NCBI GenBank assembly: GCA_025062375.1
Contig: JANXAG010000010.1
Coordinates: forward strand, 1-55,856
Reading direction: 5' to 3'
Length of the DNA stretch: 55,856 nucleotides
Origin: Anaerolineae bacterium
GTDB lineage: Bacteria > Chloroflexota > Anaerolineae > SpSt-600
Shown: positions 1 to 9,298 of the stretch, piece by piece
How the letters are laid out: each line of letters opens with the position of its first letter
Position numbering within the stretch: position 1 is the stretch's first letter
Notes under the pieces: generated by a model
What the model saw: the letters and a program-made list of their open reading frames with translations, nothing else
Database searches by the model: none
What the model was told of the DNA's origin: nothing
Translations under genes and position numbers: made by a program

Positions 1-2
1 TC

Positions 3-53
3 TTTCTGTTCAGCACAGCTAAATATTGGGTGTATTATACGGCAGGAGATTAA
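3..53 (+). CDS. C-terminal end of a MalF-type sugar ABC transporter permease (partial)
   Basis: The frame that opens at position 3 encodes FLFSTAKYWVYYTAGD and stops with TAA at 51-53, four bases before the next ATG. A short tail with an aromatic W-V-Y-Y ending is usual for the first permease (MalF/UgpA type) of carbohydrate uptake ABC transporters, and the next gene is the matching second permease. The tight spacing and gene order support the call. Only 16 residues are visible, so the identification leans on context. The rest of the gene, and presumably the transporter's own binding protein, lie upstream of the window. Confidence 0.7.
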   Translation, partial: FLFSTAKYWVYYTAGD

Positions 54-56
54 GCC

Positions 57-1187
57 ATGGCGGTGCGCACAACCTGTCTCTATTCATGGTCCTCAAAGGC
101 TTACCCAGCCCGGCAGCTCCGTCGGCTAATAGCTGGAGCTTCTCTCACACTTCTGGCTTCCATAATCCTGACCATTTATCTTAGCCCCTTTGGATATATG
201 ATGACTACAGCTTTCAAGGACCGGCAAATGATGGCCAGGCCAGGGGCTCCTCTGTGGCCAGCTGTCGAGGCTACGTATACTTACCAGGGCGAGGAAATGG
301 TATTTAAGGTGGGGAAAAATGAATGGAAAATAGTCCCCGGGGAGAAGTATCCTCTCTATTACGTGCCTTTAGAAAGGGGGACAAGAAAGCTCGCCTTGGT
401 GGTTAAAGGACGGGATGAAAGCTACTTTTTAGACCCTGAGCAGCCCGAGAAAGGTCTGATAAGATGGGAGGGCAACTGGCGCACTCTGAAAGTGGTTTGG
501 GAGTTCAGGCCCAAGTGGGAAAATTTGACCAAGGCATGGCGTGAAATAAACTTCCCTCGCATGCTTCGTAATACCATCATTATCGCTCTCGTGGGCGCCA
601 TTGGAACGACGATTTCTTCCACTTTGGTAGCCTATGGTTTTTCGCGTTTCCGGTTTCCCGCAAGGAATCTGCTTTTCATTATTTTGATCGGCACGATAAT
701 CCTTCCCGGGCAGGTTACGCTGGTGCCCATTTATGCCTTCTTCACCCGCATTGGCTGGGTGGGGACTTTCTTGCCGTTGACTGTGCCTCACTTCTTTGCC
801 AATGCTTACAATGTGTTCCTGTTGCGCCAGTTCTTCCTAACCGTGCCTAAAGAGCTCGACGAAGCAGCCATGATAGACGGTGCCGGTCCTTTCCGCATCC
901 TTATCTCCGTGCTCTTGCCCCAGGTGCTTCCTGCCATTACCACGGTGTTCCTGTTCCACTTCCTCTGGGCCTGGAACGATTACTTCTACCCTTATATTTA
1001 CCTGGCCGCTAAGCCAGAGCTTCAGCCCATATCGGTGGGAATTTACACTTACAACGCAATGTATTTTGCCCAGCCCCACATGATCCAGACCACCGCCCTC
1101 ATGGGTCTGGTTCTTCCTGTTATCATTTTCTTCCTTGCCCAGAGGACTATAATGCGTGGTGTGGTTATCACAGGCATAGAGAAGTGA
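57..1187 (+). CDS. Carbohydrate ABC transporter permease, MalG family, with an extracytoplasmic insertion
   Basis: Inner-membrane permease subunit of a sugar importer. The EAA loop that docks the ATPase is clear at residues 269-288 (EAAMIDGAG followed by LLP). One membrane segment lies near residues 30-55 and five more follow from about residue 170. Family members are usually about 280 residues; this one has 376. The surplus is a hydrophilic stretch, roughly residues 65-155, between the first membrane helix and the conserved core, so it should face outward. AGGAG at 45-49 precedes the ATG. Its neighbours (cellobiose phosphorylase and beta-glucan hydrolases) suggest that it imports cello-oligosaccharides or other beta-glucan fragments; that substrate is inferred. 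No ATPase gene of the MalK type is in the window, as is common for systems sharing one ATPase. Confidence 0.9.
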   Translation: MAVRTTCLYSWSSKAYPARQLRRLIAGASLTLLASIILTIYLSPFGYMMTTAFKDRQMMARPGAPLWPAVEATYTYQGEEMVFKVGKNEWKIVPGEKYPLYYVPLERGTRKLALVVKGRDESYFLDPEQPEKGLIRWEGNWRTLKVVWEFRPKWENLTKAWREINFPRMLRNTIIIALVGAIGTTISSTLVAYGFSRFRFPARNLLFIILIGTIILPGQVTLVPIYAFFTRIGWVGTFLPLTVPHFFANAYNVFLLRQFFLTVPKELDEAAMIDGAGPFRILISVLLPQVLPAITTVFLFHFLWAWNDYFYPYIYLAAKPELQPISVGIYTYNAMYFAQPHMIQTTALMGLVLPVIIFFLAQRTIMRGVVITGIEK

Positions 1188-1228
1188 ATTGATCCCCCAA
1201 AAAACATAGTCGCTTCACGGGAGGAGTT

Positions 1229-3676
1229 ATGAAATACGGGTATTTCGACGACAGGCAACGCGAGTATGTTATCACCCGTCCCGATACCCCATTGCCCTGG
1301 ATAAACTATCTCGGCTGCGAGGAATATTTTGGGATAATCTCTCAAACAGCGGGAGGGTATTCGTTCTACAAGGACGCAAGACTGCGTCGCCTGACAAGAT
1401 ATCGCTATAACAACGTGCCGATGGATTATGGAGGACGTTACATTTACTTGCGGGATAACGAGACAGGTGAATTCTGGTCACCTTCGTGGCAACCCACGCG
1501 TAACGACTTAGAAGACTTTCGTTGCCGTCATGGGCTCGGATACACTATCATAAGTTCCCGTTACAAGGACGTGGAAGCCAGTATTCTTTATTTCATCCCT
1601 CTGGGGGCTACGCTAGAGGTATGGGCGTTAACTATCACAAATCGGCGCAGAAAGTCCCTGCATCTTTCGCTTTTCTCGGCAGTGGAGTTCTGCCTCTGGA
1701 ATGCCTACGATGATATGACCAACTTCCAACGCAATTACAGCACAGGCGAGGTGGAAATTGAAGAGGGCGTGATTTACCACAAGACCGAGTACAGGGAAAG
1801 ACGCAATCATTTTGCCTTTTTTGCCTGTTCTGAAGCTCTGGCTGGCTTTGATACCCAGAGAGATGTGTTTTTGGGATCCTATCGCGGCTGGGATCGCCCC
1901 CTGGCTGTGGAGAGAGGAGAGTCTTTTAACTCCGTCGCCAGTGGATGGGCTCCCATGGGCTCTCATCACGTCAGGTTAACCCTGCAGCCTGGAGAGTCAC
2001 GCCGTGTTATTTTCCTATTGGGCTATCATGAGAATCCCCCGGAGCAGAAGTTTGACCCCCCGGATTCCCTACGGATAAACAAGAGGACAGTCAGACCTGT
2101 AATCGAACGATATCTTGACCTAAATAATGTTGAAAAGGCCTTTGAAGAGCTGCGGGCTTACTGGGACAAGCTCTTAGGGGTTCTCCAAGTGGAGACCCCG
2201 GATGAGCACACCAACAGGATGGTTAACATCTGGAACCCCTATCAATGCACGATCACCTTCAACCTTGCTCGTTCGGCTTCAATGTTTGAATCGGGCATCG
2301 GGAGGGGGATTGGCTTTCGGGATTCCAATCAAGACCTGCTTGGTTTCATGCATATGGTTCCCGAAAAAGCCCGGGAACGCATACTTAATCTGGCAGCCAC
2401 TCAGCTCGAAGACGGCGGTGCCTATCATCAATACCAACCTCTTACCAAGCGAGGCAACGAGGAAATCGGTAGCGGTTTTAACGATGACCCCCTGTGGCTG
2501 GTTCTCAGCGTTGCAGCTTATCTAAAGGAAACGGGTGATTGGAGCATTCTGGACGAGCCAGTAGTCTTTGAAAACAAGCCTGGCACTGAGGCCCCCCTTT
2601 ATGAACACCTGAGGCGCAGTATTCGCTACACTCTCGAAAGGTTGGGACCTCACGGCCTGCCTCTTATTGGCCGGGCTGATTGGAACGATTGTCTGAACCT
2701 GAACACTTTTTCCGATGATCCCAATATTTCTTTTCAGACCGCTCCCCTTAAAATGGACGGTAAGAAAGCTGAATCTGTTTTTATCGCTGGTCTGTTCGTT
2801 CTGGCAGCCACTGAAATGGCGGAAATAGCTCGACGACGCGGCCTTACGGAAGAAACCAAGCAATATTTAGAGGCTGCAGAGAAGATGAAGGACACTGTTC
2901 TTAAATACGGCTGGGATGGAAAATGGTTCCTGAGGGCTTACGATGCTTTCGGGCGGAAGGTGGGCTCTAAGGAGTGTGAAGAAGGCCAGATTTTCGTGGA
3001 AACGCAAGGGATATGTGTGATGGCTGGCATTGGTTTGGAAGATGGAAAGGCGCGCGAGGCGTTAGATTCGGTGCGGGAGAGGCTTGCCACTGAACACGGT
3101 ATAATCCTTCAACAACCAGCCTATACACGCTATCACCTCCATTTAGGAGAGATATCTTCCTATCCGCCCGGTTACAAAGAGAACGCTGGGATTTTCTGCC
3201 ATACCAATCCCTGGATTATGATAGCGGAGGCCAGAACAGGCAATGGCGATCAGGCCTTTGATTACTACCTTCGGATTAATCCTTCGGTGCGGGAAGCTAT
3301 CAGTGAGGTTCATCGGTGTGAACCCTATGTTTACGCCCAGATGATTGCTGGACGCGACGCGCCCAACTTCGGTGAGGCTAAAAATTCGTGGCTCACCGGT
3401 GCTGCAGCTTGGAATTATGTGGCTATAACGCAATGGATACTGGGTATCCGTCCTTCCTATGATGGCCTCGAGATTGCTCCAGTTATTCCCTTAGGCTGGG
3501 AAGGGTTCCGGGCGAAACGGGTTTTCCGTGGAGTAACGTATTATATAACCGTAAAACGCACTGGCAGGGGCAATCGTGTGAGCTTGAAAGTCAACGGAAG
3601 CCCTGTAGAAGGGACTCTGGTGCCCAGGCCCCCTGAGGGAATGCATGAGGTTTATGTGGAGGCAGAGGTTTGGTAA
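1229..3676 (+). CDS. Cellobiose phosphorylase (GH94)
   Basis: Cytoplasmic inverting phosphorylase: cellobiose + phosphate gives glucose and alpha-glucose 1-phosphate, saving one ATP compared with hydrolysis. The N-terminus ([20 protein letters not shown]), the internal [17 protein letters not shown]-type segment and the C-terminal domain follow characterised clostridial cellobiose phosphorylases closely along the whole chain. The length of 815 residues is normal for the family. The general acid is expected at D487 in the motif [11 protein letters not shown], equivalent to D490 of the Cellvibrio gilvus enzyme. GGGAGGAG at 1219-1226 sets the start. The stop codon overlaps the next ATG (TAATG at 3674-3678), so the aldo/keto reductase is probably translationally coupled. 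The cellobiose specificity is well supported by near full-length resemblance to the clostridial enzyme as I remember it. Confidence 0.95.
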   Translation: MKYGYFDDRQREYVITRPDTPLPWINYLGCEEYFGIISQTAGGYSFYKDARLRRLTRYRYNNVPMDYGGRYIYLRDNETGEFWSPSWQPTRNDLEDFRCRHGLGYTIISSRYKDVEASILYFIPLGATLEVWALTITNRRRKSLHLSLFSAVEFCLWNAYDDMTNFQRNYSTGEVEIEEGVIYHKTEYRERRNHFAFFACSEALAGFDTQRDVFLGSYRGWDRPLAVERGESFNSVASGWAPMGSHHVRLTLQPGESRRVIFLLGYHENPPEQKFDPPDSLRINKRTVRPVIERYLDLNNVEKAFEELRAYWDKLLGVLQVETPDEHTNRMVNIWNPYQCTITFNLARSASMFESGIGRGIGFRDSNQDLLGFMHMVPEKARERILNLAATQLEDGGAYHQYQPLTKRGNEEIGSGFNDDPLWLVLSVAAYLKETGDWSILDEPVVFENKPGTEAPLYEHLRRSIRYTLERLGPHGLPLIGRADWNDCLNLNTFSDDPNISFQTAPLKMDGKKAESVFIAGLFVLAATEMAEIARRRGLTEETKQYLEAAEKMKDTVLKYGWDGKWFLRAYDAFGRKVGSKECEEGQIFVETQGICVMAGIGLEDGKAREALDSVRERLATEHGIILQQPAYTRYHLHLGEISSYPPGYKENAGIFCHTNPWIMIAEARTGNGDQAFDYYLRINPSVREAISEVHRCEPYVYAQMIAGRDAPNFGEAKNSWLTGAAAWNYVAITQWILGIRPSYDGLEIAPVIPLGWEGFRAKRVFRGVTYYITVKRTGRGNRVSLKVNGSPVEGTLVPRPPEGMHEVYVEAEVW

Positions 3677-4617
3677 TGGAAATATCCAGGCGGGTTCTGG
3701 GGAAGAGCGGGATAGAGGTATCCGTCATCGGAATGGGGCTATGGGCCATTGGCGGCGATTACTGGGGATCTATTGATGACCAGGAGGCGCTTCAAGCTAT
3801 AGGTAGAGCTCTTGAGCTCGGTGTGAACTTCTTTGATACCGCTGATGTTTACGGTGATGGACATAGCGAAGAACTTCTCGGGCTAGCAATGAAAGGACGT
3901 CGGGACAAGTTTGTGGTGACCACCAAAATCGGCTGGAAAGGTTACGATCGCGAGCATGGTCGCTCCGCTTACGACACTCCTGAAAAAGTTATCGCTGGAG
4001 TGGAGGAAAGCCTGCGGCGCCTTCAGACCGATTACATAGACCTGATCCAGTGCCACATTAATTTTCGCGATCCCACGATGGAGAACTTCGTTGAAGGCTT
4101 TCAGAGATTGCAACAGGGTGGAAAAGTGCGTGCTTATGGGGTAAGCACGAGTGATTTTGAATACCTCAAAGCCTTCAACGCTGATGGCCGGGGTGCAACC
4201 TTGCAGATAGATTACAGCATCCTCAATCGCACTCCCGAAAGGGAAGTTTTCCCTTACTGCATCGAAAACAATATCGGTGTGATAGCCCGCGGCCCTCTGG
4301 CTATGGGTCGGCTTACCAGCAAGTTTTCCCCCAATACCCGTTTTCCTCCTGATGATTGGCGGCGACGCTGGATTGAGGATCCTGACGAATACGGAATATT
4401 TCGCCCCCTGGCTGAGAGGCGTTCGCTTGCTCAACTTGCTCTTCAGTTTGTAATCTCCAGCCCGGCTGTTTCGGTAGCCATTCCCGGAGCCAGAAGCGCT
4501 TCCCAGGTGGAAGAAAATGTAAAAGCTGCTTTGCTTCCCCCTCTTACTCCTGAGGAGCTTTCCTTCATAGACAGCGTGGTACCCCCTGGAGGTGGGCGGA
4601 AAATTTGGCCGGCTTGA
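3676..4617 (+). CDS. Aldo/keto reductase
   Basis: NAD(P)H-dependent oxidoreductase with a TIM-barrel fold. The start chosen is the ATG at 3676, which overlaps the upstream stop; a TTG at 3670 would add two residues. In the longer reading the catalytic tetrad is D56, Y61, K86 and H129, in the segments FFDTADVYG, VTTKIG and IQCHINF. The C-terminal nucleotide-binding part has AIPGARSASQVEENV. The length (about 313 residues) is typical of the YhdN/Tas-like bacterial subgroup. Its place between a phosphorylase and a glycosidase suggests that it acts on a sugar or on an aldehyde linked to glucan breakdown, but the substrate cannot be read from sequence. General aldehyde detoxification is an alternative. 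Confidence 0.92.
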   Translation: MEISRRVLGKSGIEVSVIGMGLWAIGGDYWGSIDDQEALQAIGRALELGVNFFDTADVYGDGHSEELLGLAMKGRRDKFVVTTKIGWKGYDREHGRSAYDTPEKVIAGVEESLRRLQTDYIDLIQCHINFRDPTMENFVEGFQRLQQGGKVRAYGVSTSDFEYLKAFNADGRGATLQIDYSILNRTPEREVFPYCIENNIGVIARGPLAMGRLTSKFSPNTRFPPDDWRRRWIEDPDEYGIFRPLAERRSLAQLALQFVISSPAVSVAIPGARSASQVEENVKAALLPPLTPEELSFIDSVVPPGGGRKIWPA

Positions 4618-6029
4618 GGATGTTCGGATTAAAACGCATGATTTTTCTCATATTTTTGGAAAAACTTTCAAAAATTTGGCCTTGCTGGGTCACATCCTTG
4701 TTAATACTTACCCTGGCTATTGGTGGTGGCTGTGGAAACGTGGCAGAAGTTTCCACCCCCTGCGTTGGCAGGGCAGGGGTCTGCGTGGATGCGAGAACAC
4801 GCCTCGGGGAAATCAGTCCATACGTTTATGGAACCAATTACGGTCCCTGGATGGTGGTGCCCTTTGAGCTTATGGATGAAGCGGAGGAAGCAAGGATAAC
4901 CTTTCTGCGTTTTCCAGGGGGGAATTGGGGTGATCAGAACGATTTAATGCCATACCAGATTGATCAGTTTATTGGACTGGCCCGCCGCCTGGGGGCTGAG
5001 CCCTCTATAAGCGTGCGTTTGAGGGGAGGTTCGGTGAAAAAAGCAAAGGAACTTATTTACTACACAAACGTGGAAAAGGGATATAACGTCAGGTTCTGGA
5101 GCATTGGGAACGAACCCAGTTTATATCCCGATTACAATACCGAGCGGTATAACGCCGAATGGCGAACTTATGCTTTGGCACTGAAGGAGGTGGACCCCAA
5201 TATCCTTCTGATCGGGCCTGATATCCATCAGTACACCGGCAACCCTGACACTGATCCCAAAGATTCTGCTGGTAAAGATTGGATGGAGGAGTTCCTCAGG
5301 GCTAACGGAGATTTGGTGGATATTGTGTCAATACACAGGTACCCCTTCCCACGGGATAAAATCTCTCCTCCCGCCACAGTAGCGGAACTGCGGGAGAATT
5401 CCCGTGAGTGGGATGAGATTATACCGAAGTTGCGTGAGAAAATCCGGCAGATAACGGGGCGGGATCTTCCTGTAGCCGTTACAGAAGTGAATTCTCACTG
5501 GAGTAAAGCTGTGGGGGGCGAGGCGACGCCTGATTCCTTCTATAATGCTATATGGTGGGCGGATGTTCTCGGCAGGCTTATAAGGCAGCAGGTTTACATC
5601 GTGGCCCATTTCTGTCTGCAAACCCCCAGTGGCTCGGGGGGATGGGGTCTGCTGGAAAGCCGCGAAGTTCGTCCCACCTATTATGTTTACCGGATGTATC
5701 GCCATTTCGGGGAAAAGCTCGTGCTTTCTTCCTCCGATAGCCCTGAAGTGTCAGTTTACGCTTCCATTCGTAGCGATGGTTCCCTTGCCCTTATGCTCGT
5801 GAATCTCGGAGACAACGAAGTTTTGAAACCCCTTACGTTGGAAGGTTTCAGACCCTCCGGGCTTGCCGAGCACTGGCTTTTTGATTCCAGGTATAAAGCT
5901 GAAAAAGTAGGCGAGATCGCTCTGAAGAATGGTTTTGAGCTTAACCTCCCGGCCCGGTCTGTAAGCCTCTTCCTGATACCGGGGCGAATTCTCCATCACA
6001 CTGAGCTCGGGAAATTGCCTGACGAATAA
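4605..6029 (+). CDS. Membrane-anchored clan GH-A glycoside hydrolase, family not fixed
   Basis: Probable retaining beta-glycanase or glycosidase on a (beta/alpha)8 barrel. Residues ~10-43 are hydrophobic and end in GGGC, so the protein is exported and may be a lipoprotein or N-terminally anchored; the lipobox is weak. Landmarks are YGTNYGPW (~75-82), LRFPGGNWGDQND (~101-113), the acid/base E170 in FWSIGNEP, SIHRYP (~242-247) and the nucleophile E294 in AVTEVN. A small beta-rich C-terminal domain follows from about residue 380, as in GH51, GH44, GH39 and GH79 enzymes. I cannot place it in one of those families. The TTG start is supported by GGAGGTG at 4588-4594, ten bases upstream; ATG codons at 4620 and 4638 lack a Shine-Dalgarno site. 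It overlaps the reductase gene by 13 bases. The cluster suggests action on beta-glucan or xyloglucan side chains. Confidence 0.8.
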   Translation: MAGLRMFGLKRMIFLIFLEKLSKIWPCWVTSLLILTLAIGGGCGNVAEVSTPCVGRAGVCVDARTRLGEISPYVYGTNYGPWMVVPFELMDEAEEARITFLRFPGGNWGDQNDLMPYQIDQFIGLARRLGAEPSISVRLRGGSVKKAKELIYYTNVEKGYNVRFWSIGNEPSLYPDYNTERYNAEWRTYALALKEVDPNILLIGPDIHQYTGNPDTDPKDSAGKDWMEEFLRANGDLVDIVSIHRYPFPRDKISPPATVAELRENSREWDEIIPKLREKIRQITGRDLPVAVTEVNSHWSKAVGGEATPDSFYNAIWWADVLGRLIRQQVYIVAHFCLQTPSGSGGWGLLESREVRPTYYVYRMYRHFGEKLVLSSSDSPEVSVYASIRSDGSLALMLVNLGDNEVLKPLTLEGFRPSGLAEHWLFDSRYKAEKVGEIALKNGFELNLPARSVSLFLIPGRILHHTELGKLPDE

Positions 6030-6040
6030 AGGAGCTGGCC

Positions 6041-6757
6041 ATGGAATGGAAATTTGTTGAACCATCCGGAGGGCATTTTTTCGTAGAGCTCACTGGCAAG
6101 TCTGACGTGGTTCGGGTGGCGCATTCTCGCTATTTTGTCCTCAACAATGTATGGGGAGCCGATACTCCACAAACCATTCGGGTGGACGTCCGCAATGGCG
6201 ATTTCACGATCGTCCATGCGGAACACAGTGCCAGAAACCGAGTGGCTGCTTATCCCGCGATAATTAAAGGGAATCACTGGGAGCTTTCTACCACCTCCAG
6301 CGGGATGCCTATAAAGGTTGGCAAGCTAATCTCCCTGCTGAGCAGTTGGTCCTTCACCCCTGTTGATTCGGGGCGATGGAGTGCCGCATATGACCTCTGG
6401 TTCAGCCCCCTCAGCGATTCAAAGGCAGGTTATCCTGGCGGCACCGAACTCATGCTCTGGCTCGATAGAAGGGGGGCGGTTCCGGATGGGTCTCCTGTAA
6501 CTCTGGTGACCATAAACGACATTGAGTGGGAGATTTGGTTTGAGAAAGGCAAGAGGGAGTGGGCCTATGTGGTCTACGTAAGTTCCAGGCCGGTTTATCA
6601 CGTGGACAATTTCAACCTTTTGGAATTTGTGATGGATTGTGTCGCGCGGGGGTGGATAGAGAAAGACTGGTACTTGCATGCGGTAGAGGCTGGATTTGAA
6701 CTGTGGGAGGGGGGTGTAGGACTAGCCAGCAGCAATTTCTCGGTACTGTTGGGATGA
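6041..6757 (+). CDS. GH12 endo-beta-glucanase/xyloglucanase, no signal peptide
   Basis: Retaining endoglucanase with a beta-jelly-roll fold, cutting beta-1,4-glucan, mixed-linkage glucan or xyloglucan. Family landmarks are all present: NNVWGADTPQ (~35-44), SAAYDLWFSP (~114-123), the nucleophile E136 in GTELMLWL and the acid/base E220 in AGFELWEGG. The length (238 residues) equals a bare GH12 catalytic domain. AAAGGAG at 6028-6034 precedes the ATG. No signal peptide or membrane segment is visible, and a TGA at 6020-6022 in the same frame rules out an unnoticed N-terminal extension. The enzyme is therefore either cytoplasmic, acting on imported oligosaccharides, or exported by a non-classical route. 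Both catalytic Glu residues are intact, so it is not an obvious relic. Confidence 0.92.
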   Translation: MEWKFVEPSGGHFFVELTGKSDVVRVAHSRYFVLNNVWGADTPQTIRVDVRNGDFTIVHAEHSARNRVAAYPAIIKGNHWELSTTSSGMPIKVGKLISLLSSWSFTPVDSGRWSAAYDLWFSPLSDSKAGYPGGTELMLWLDRRGAVPDGSPVTLVTINDIEWEIWFEKGKREWAYVVYVSSRPVYHVDNFNLLEFVMDCVARGWIEKDWYLHAVEAGFELWEGGVGLASSNFSVLLG

Positions 6758-6799
6758 GGGACGGGTGGAATCTATATCTTTGCTTTAGAGGATAAAGCG

Positions 6800-9196
6800 A
6801 TGAGATGCAAAAGATATCCTTTTACGGCTATATTGCTGTTAGTACTGGCCCCTTTAGTTTTTTCCTGTGTTCACCCGGCGACTCCTCCTGAAAGGGTCAA
6901 AATTCAAGAAACCTTTACCCCCCAGATACCGTCCGCTGCATGGAGTCGCCCCATAGGTGAGCCTTATGAGAGGGCAGGGCGCCCCAAAGTAAATTACCCG
7001 ATGATAGACGACGGCCCTTTTCAGGGGTTGCCTCTTGGGGGACTAGGAGCAGGAACTATAGGCCGGACTTACCGGGGTGATTTCGCTCGCTGGCATTTGA
7101 ATGCCGGCAAGCATTTCTATGAATCTATCCCAGCTAATCAGTTTTCAGTCTTCGTTCGCAGGGGCAATTACGTTCAGGCTCATGTTTTGAGTCCTCTTAA
7201 GCCCACCGTTCTTGAGGAGTGGAACTGGGATATGCCCGTTGGAGCCGGAACCTATTACGCCCTCTTCCCCAGGGCATGGTTCGTATACAATTGGGATGTC
7301 CTCCCGGTAAAGCTTGTTCAGAAGCAATTTTCCCCTGTAATCCCTCACAATTACAGGGAGAGCAGCTATCCAGTAGGCATTTTTGAATGGGCTATTTACA
7401 ATCCGACGGATGAACCGGTCACCGTAGGGATAATGTTCAGCTGGCAAAACCTTGTGGGATATTTCTGGGGTAGGGGCACTATGGGAGGGCATTACAATTA
7501 CGTTGAAGCCGATGATAAAGTCGTTGGGATTGTGTTGACCCGAGAGGGCGGTGAAGTCACTGAAGAGTGGGATGGTTCCTTTGCCATAGCCACCAGGAAA
7601 GTCCCCGGGGTAGAAGTTACTTACAACGCTCGTTTTCCCATTGCAGATGGTGGCCCCCTGTGGACTGATTTTTCCAGTGACGGCAAACTCAGCAATGTAG
7701 AGGACCGTCGTCCTTCTGAACCCTTAGAGATGGTAGCTGCAGCCCTGGCGGTTACTGTAGATCTGAGACCCGGAGAGCTGATCACGGTTCCCTTTGTCCT
7801 GGCGTGGGATTTCCCCATTATGGAGTTCGGGGCCGGTGAAAAATGGTATAGGCGATACACTCGCTTTTTCGGCAAGAGTGGAAGAAACGCTTTAATTATT
7901 GCTCGGGAAGCTCTTGAAAATTATCATGCGTGGGAAAAGGCGATAGAAGATTGGCAAAGGCCAATCCTCGAAGACAGAAGGCGCCCTGAATGGTATAAAA
8001 CTGCTCTCTTTAACGAACTATATTACCTGGTGGACGGCGGGACCATATGGGAGAACGGTCGCGTGGGCGGTCAAGAGCCAGAAGGTATAGGGCGTTTTGC
8101 CTATCTTGAGTGCTTTGATTACCCCTTCTACAACACTTTTGACGTCCATTTCTATGCTTCTTTCGCTCTAATTCAGCTTTGGCCGGAGTTGCAAAAAAGC
8201 CTGATGAGGGATTTCGCTGCAGCTATCGGGATGGAAGACAAAGAATTTGTCCGGATAGGAGCTACCGGCAAGAAAGCTCAGCGCAAGGTAGCCGGAGCTG
8301 TCCCTCACGATTTAGGGAGCCCGGACGAGGCCCCGTGGGTTAGGCCAAATGCTTACAGATGGCAGGATTCCAACATATGGAAGGACCTGAACAGCAAATT
8401 CGTATTGCAGCTCTGGCGGGATTATGTTTTCACTGGGGATGAAAGCCTGGTCAAAGACCTCTGGCCAGGGGTGGTCCAGGCGCTAGATTACCTGCATCGT
8501 TTCGATGAGGACGAAGATGGGCTGCCCGACCACGCAGGCATACCCGATCAGACTTATGATACCTGGCCCATGAAAGGAGCAAGCGCTTACAGCGGTAGTC
8601 TATTGCTGGCAGCTCTGGAGGCCGCCATTGAAATGGGCAGAATAGTTGGCGATGAGGAGCGTGTTGGCTTCTACTCTCAGTGGCTTGAACTGGCAAAACG
8701 CTCCTTTGAAGAGAAACTGTGGAATGGTCGGTATTACAAATTTGACTCCGAAGGTCCCACTTCAGACAGCATAATGGCCGACCAGCTGGTAGGTCAGTGG
8801 TATGCGGATGCCACAGGTCTGGAACCCATTGTGCCACCGGAGCACATAGAGCTCGCCCTGCGCACCATTTATAGATATAACGTGGCTGGGTTCGCCAACG
8901 GTGAGATGGGCGCAGTCAATGGTATGAGGCCAGATGGGAAGGTGGATAGAACGGGCGAGCAATCTCAGGAAGTCTGGACCGGCACTACTTACGCACTGGC
9001 GGCCTTCATGCTTCACCGGGGACTTGAAGAAGAAGCATGGAAGACTGCCTGGGGTATTTACAACGTTACCTATAACCGCGGGTACTGGTTCCGTACTCCG
9101 GAAGCCTGGGATATCACCGGCAACTTCCGTGCCAGCATGTACATGCGTCCTCTGAGCATATGGGCTATTGAACGGGCTTTGGAAGCACGGAAGTGA
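6800..9196 (+). CDS. GH116 beta-glucosidase family lipoprotein
   Basis: Retaining glycosidase of the family that contains human GBA2 and Thermoanaerobacterium TxGH116, usually a beta-glucosidase or beta-xylosidase. The N-terminus is a lipoprotein signal (hydrophobic residues 8-20, lipobox VFSC, anchor C23), so it sits outside the membrane. An N-terminal beta-domain (~60-400) with GLPLGGLGAGTIGRTYRGDF precedes the (alpha/alpha)6 catalytic domain. The motif YLECFDYPFYNTFDVHFYAS places the nucleophile at E437; the acid/base is probably D587 in TYDTW, 150 residues later, matching the spacing I recall for GBA2. The length of 798 residues is normal. It would release glucose from oligosaccharides produced by the neighbouring endoglucanases. 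AGAGGAT at 6787-6793 is the likely ribosome site. Confidence 0.92.
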   Translation: MRCKRYPFTAILLLVLAPLVFSCVHPATPPERVKIQETFTPQIPSAAWSRPIGEPYERAGRPKVNYPMIDDGPFQGLPLGGLGAGTIGRTYRGDFARWHLNAGKHFYESIPANQFSVFVRRGNYVQAHVLSPLKPTVLEEWNWDMPVGAGTYYALFPRAWFVYNWDVLPVKLVQKQFSPVIPHNYRESSYPVGIFEWAIYNPTDEPVTVGIMFSWQNLVGYFWGRGTMGGHYNYVEADDKVVGIVLTREGGEVTEEWDGSFAIATRKVPGVEVTYNARFPIADGGPLWTDFSSDGKLSNVEDRRPSEPLEMVAAALAVTVDLRPGELITVPFVLAWDFPIMEFGAGEKWYRRYTRFFGKSGRNALIIAREALENYHAWEKAIEDWQRPILEDRRRPEWYKTALFNELYYLVDGGTIWENGRVGGQEPEGIGRFAYLECFDYPFYNTFDVHFYASFALIQLWPELQKSLMRDFAAAIGMEDKEFVRIGATGKKAQRKVAGAVPHDLGSPDEAPWVRPNAYRWQDSNIWKDLNSKFVLQLWRDYVFTGDESLVKDLWPGVVQALDYLHRFDEDEDGLPDHAGIPDQTYDTWPMKGASAYSGSLLLAALEAAIEMGRIVGDEERVGFYSQWLELAKRSFEEKLWNGRYYKFDSEGPTSDSIMADQLVGQWYADATGLEPIVPPEHIELALRTIYRYNVAGFANGEMGAVNGMRPDGKVDRTGEQSQEVWTGTTYALAAFMLHRGLEEEAWKTAWGIYNVTYNRGYWFRTPEAWDITGNFRASMYMRPLSIWAIERALEARK

Positions 9197-9298
9197 TAAA
9201 CAGCTCAGCTATTAAGGTCATGGGCGTTGAGTTTGCACTCTAAGGGCTGAAAGATCACTGCCAATTTATGGATGAGCATGTAGATGAGAGGTATGCTT

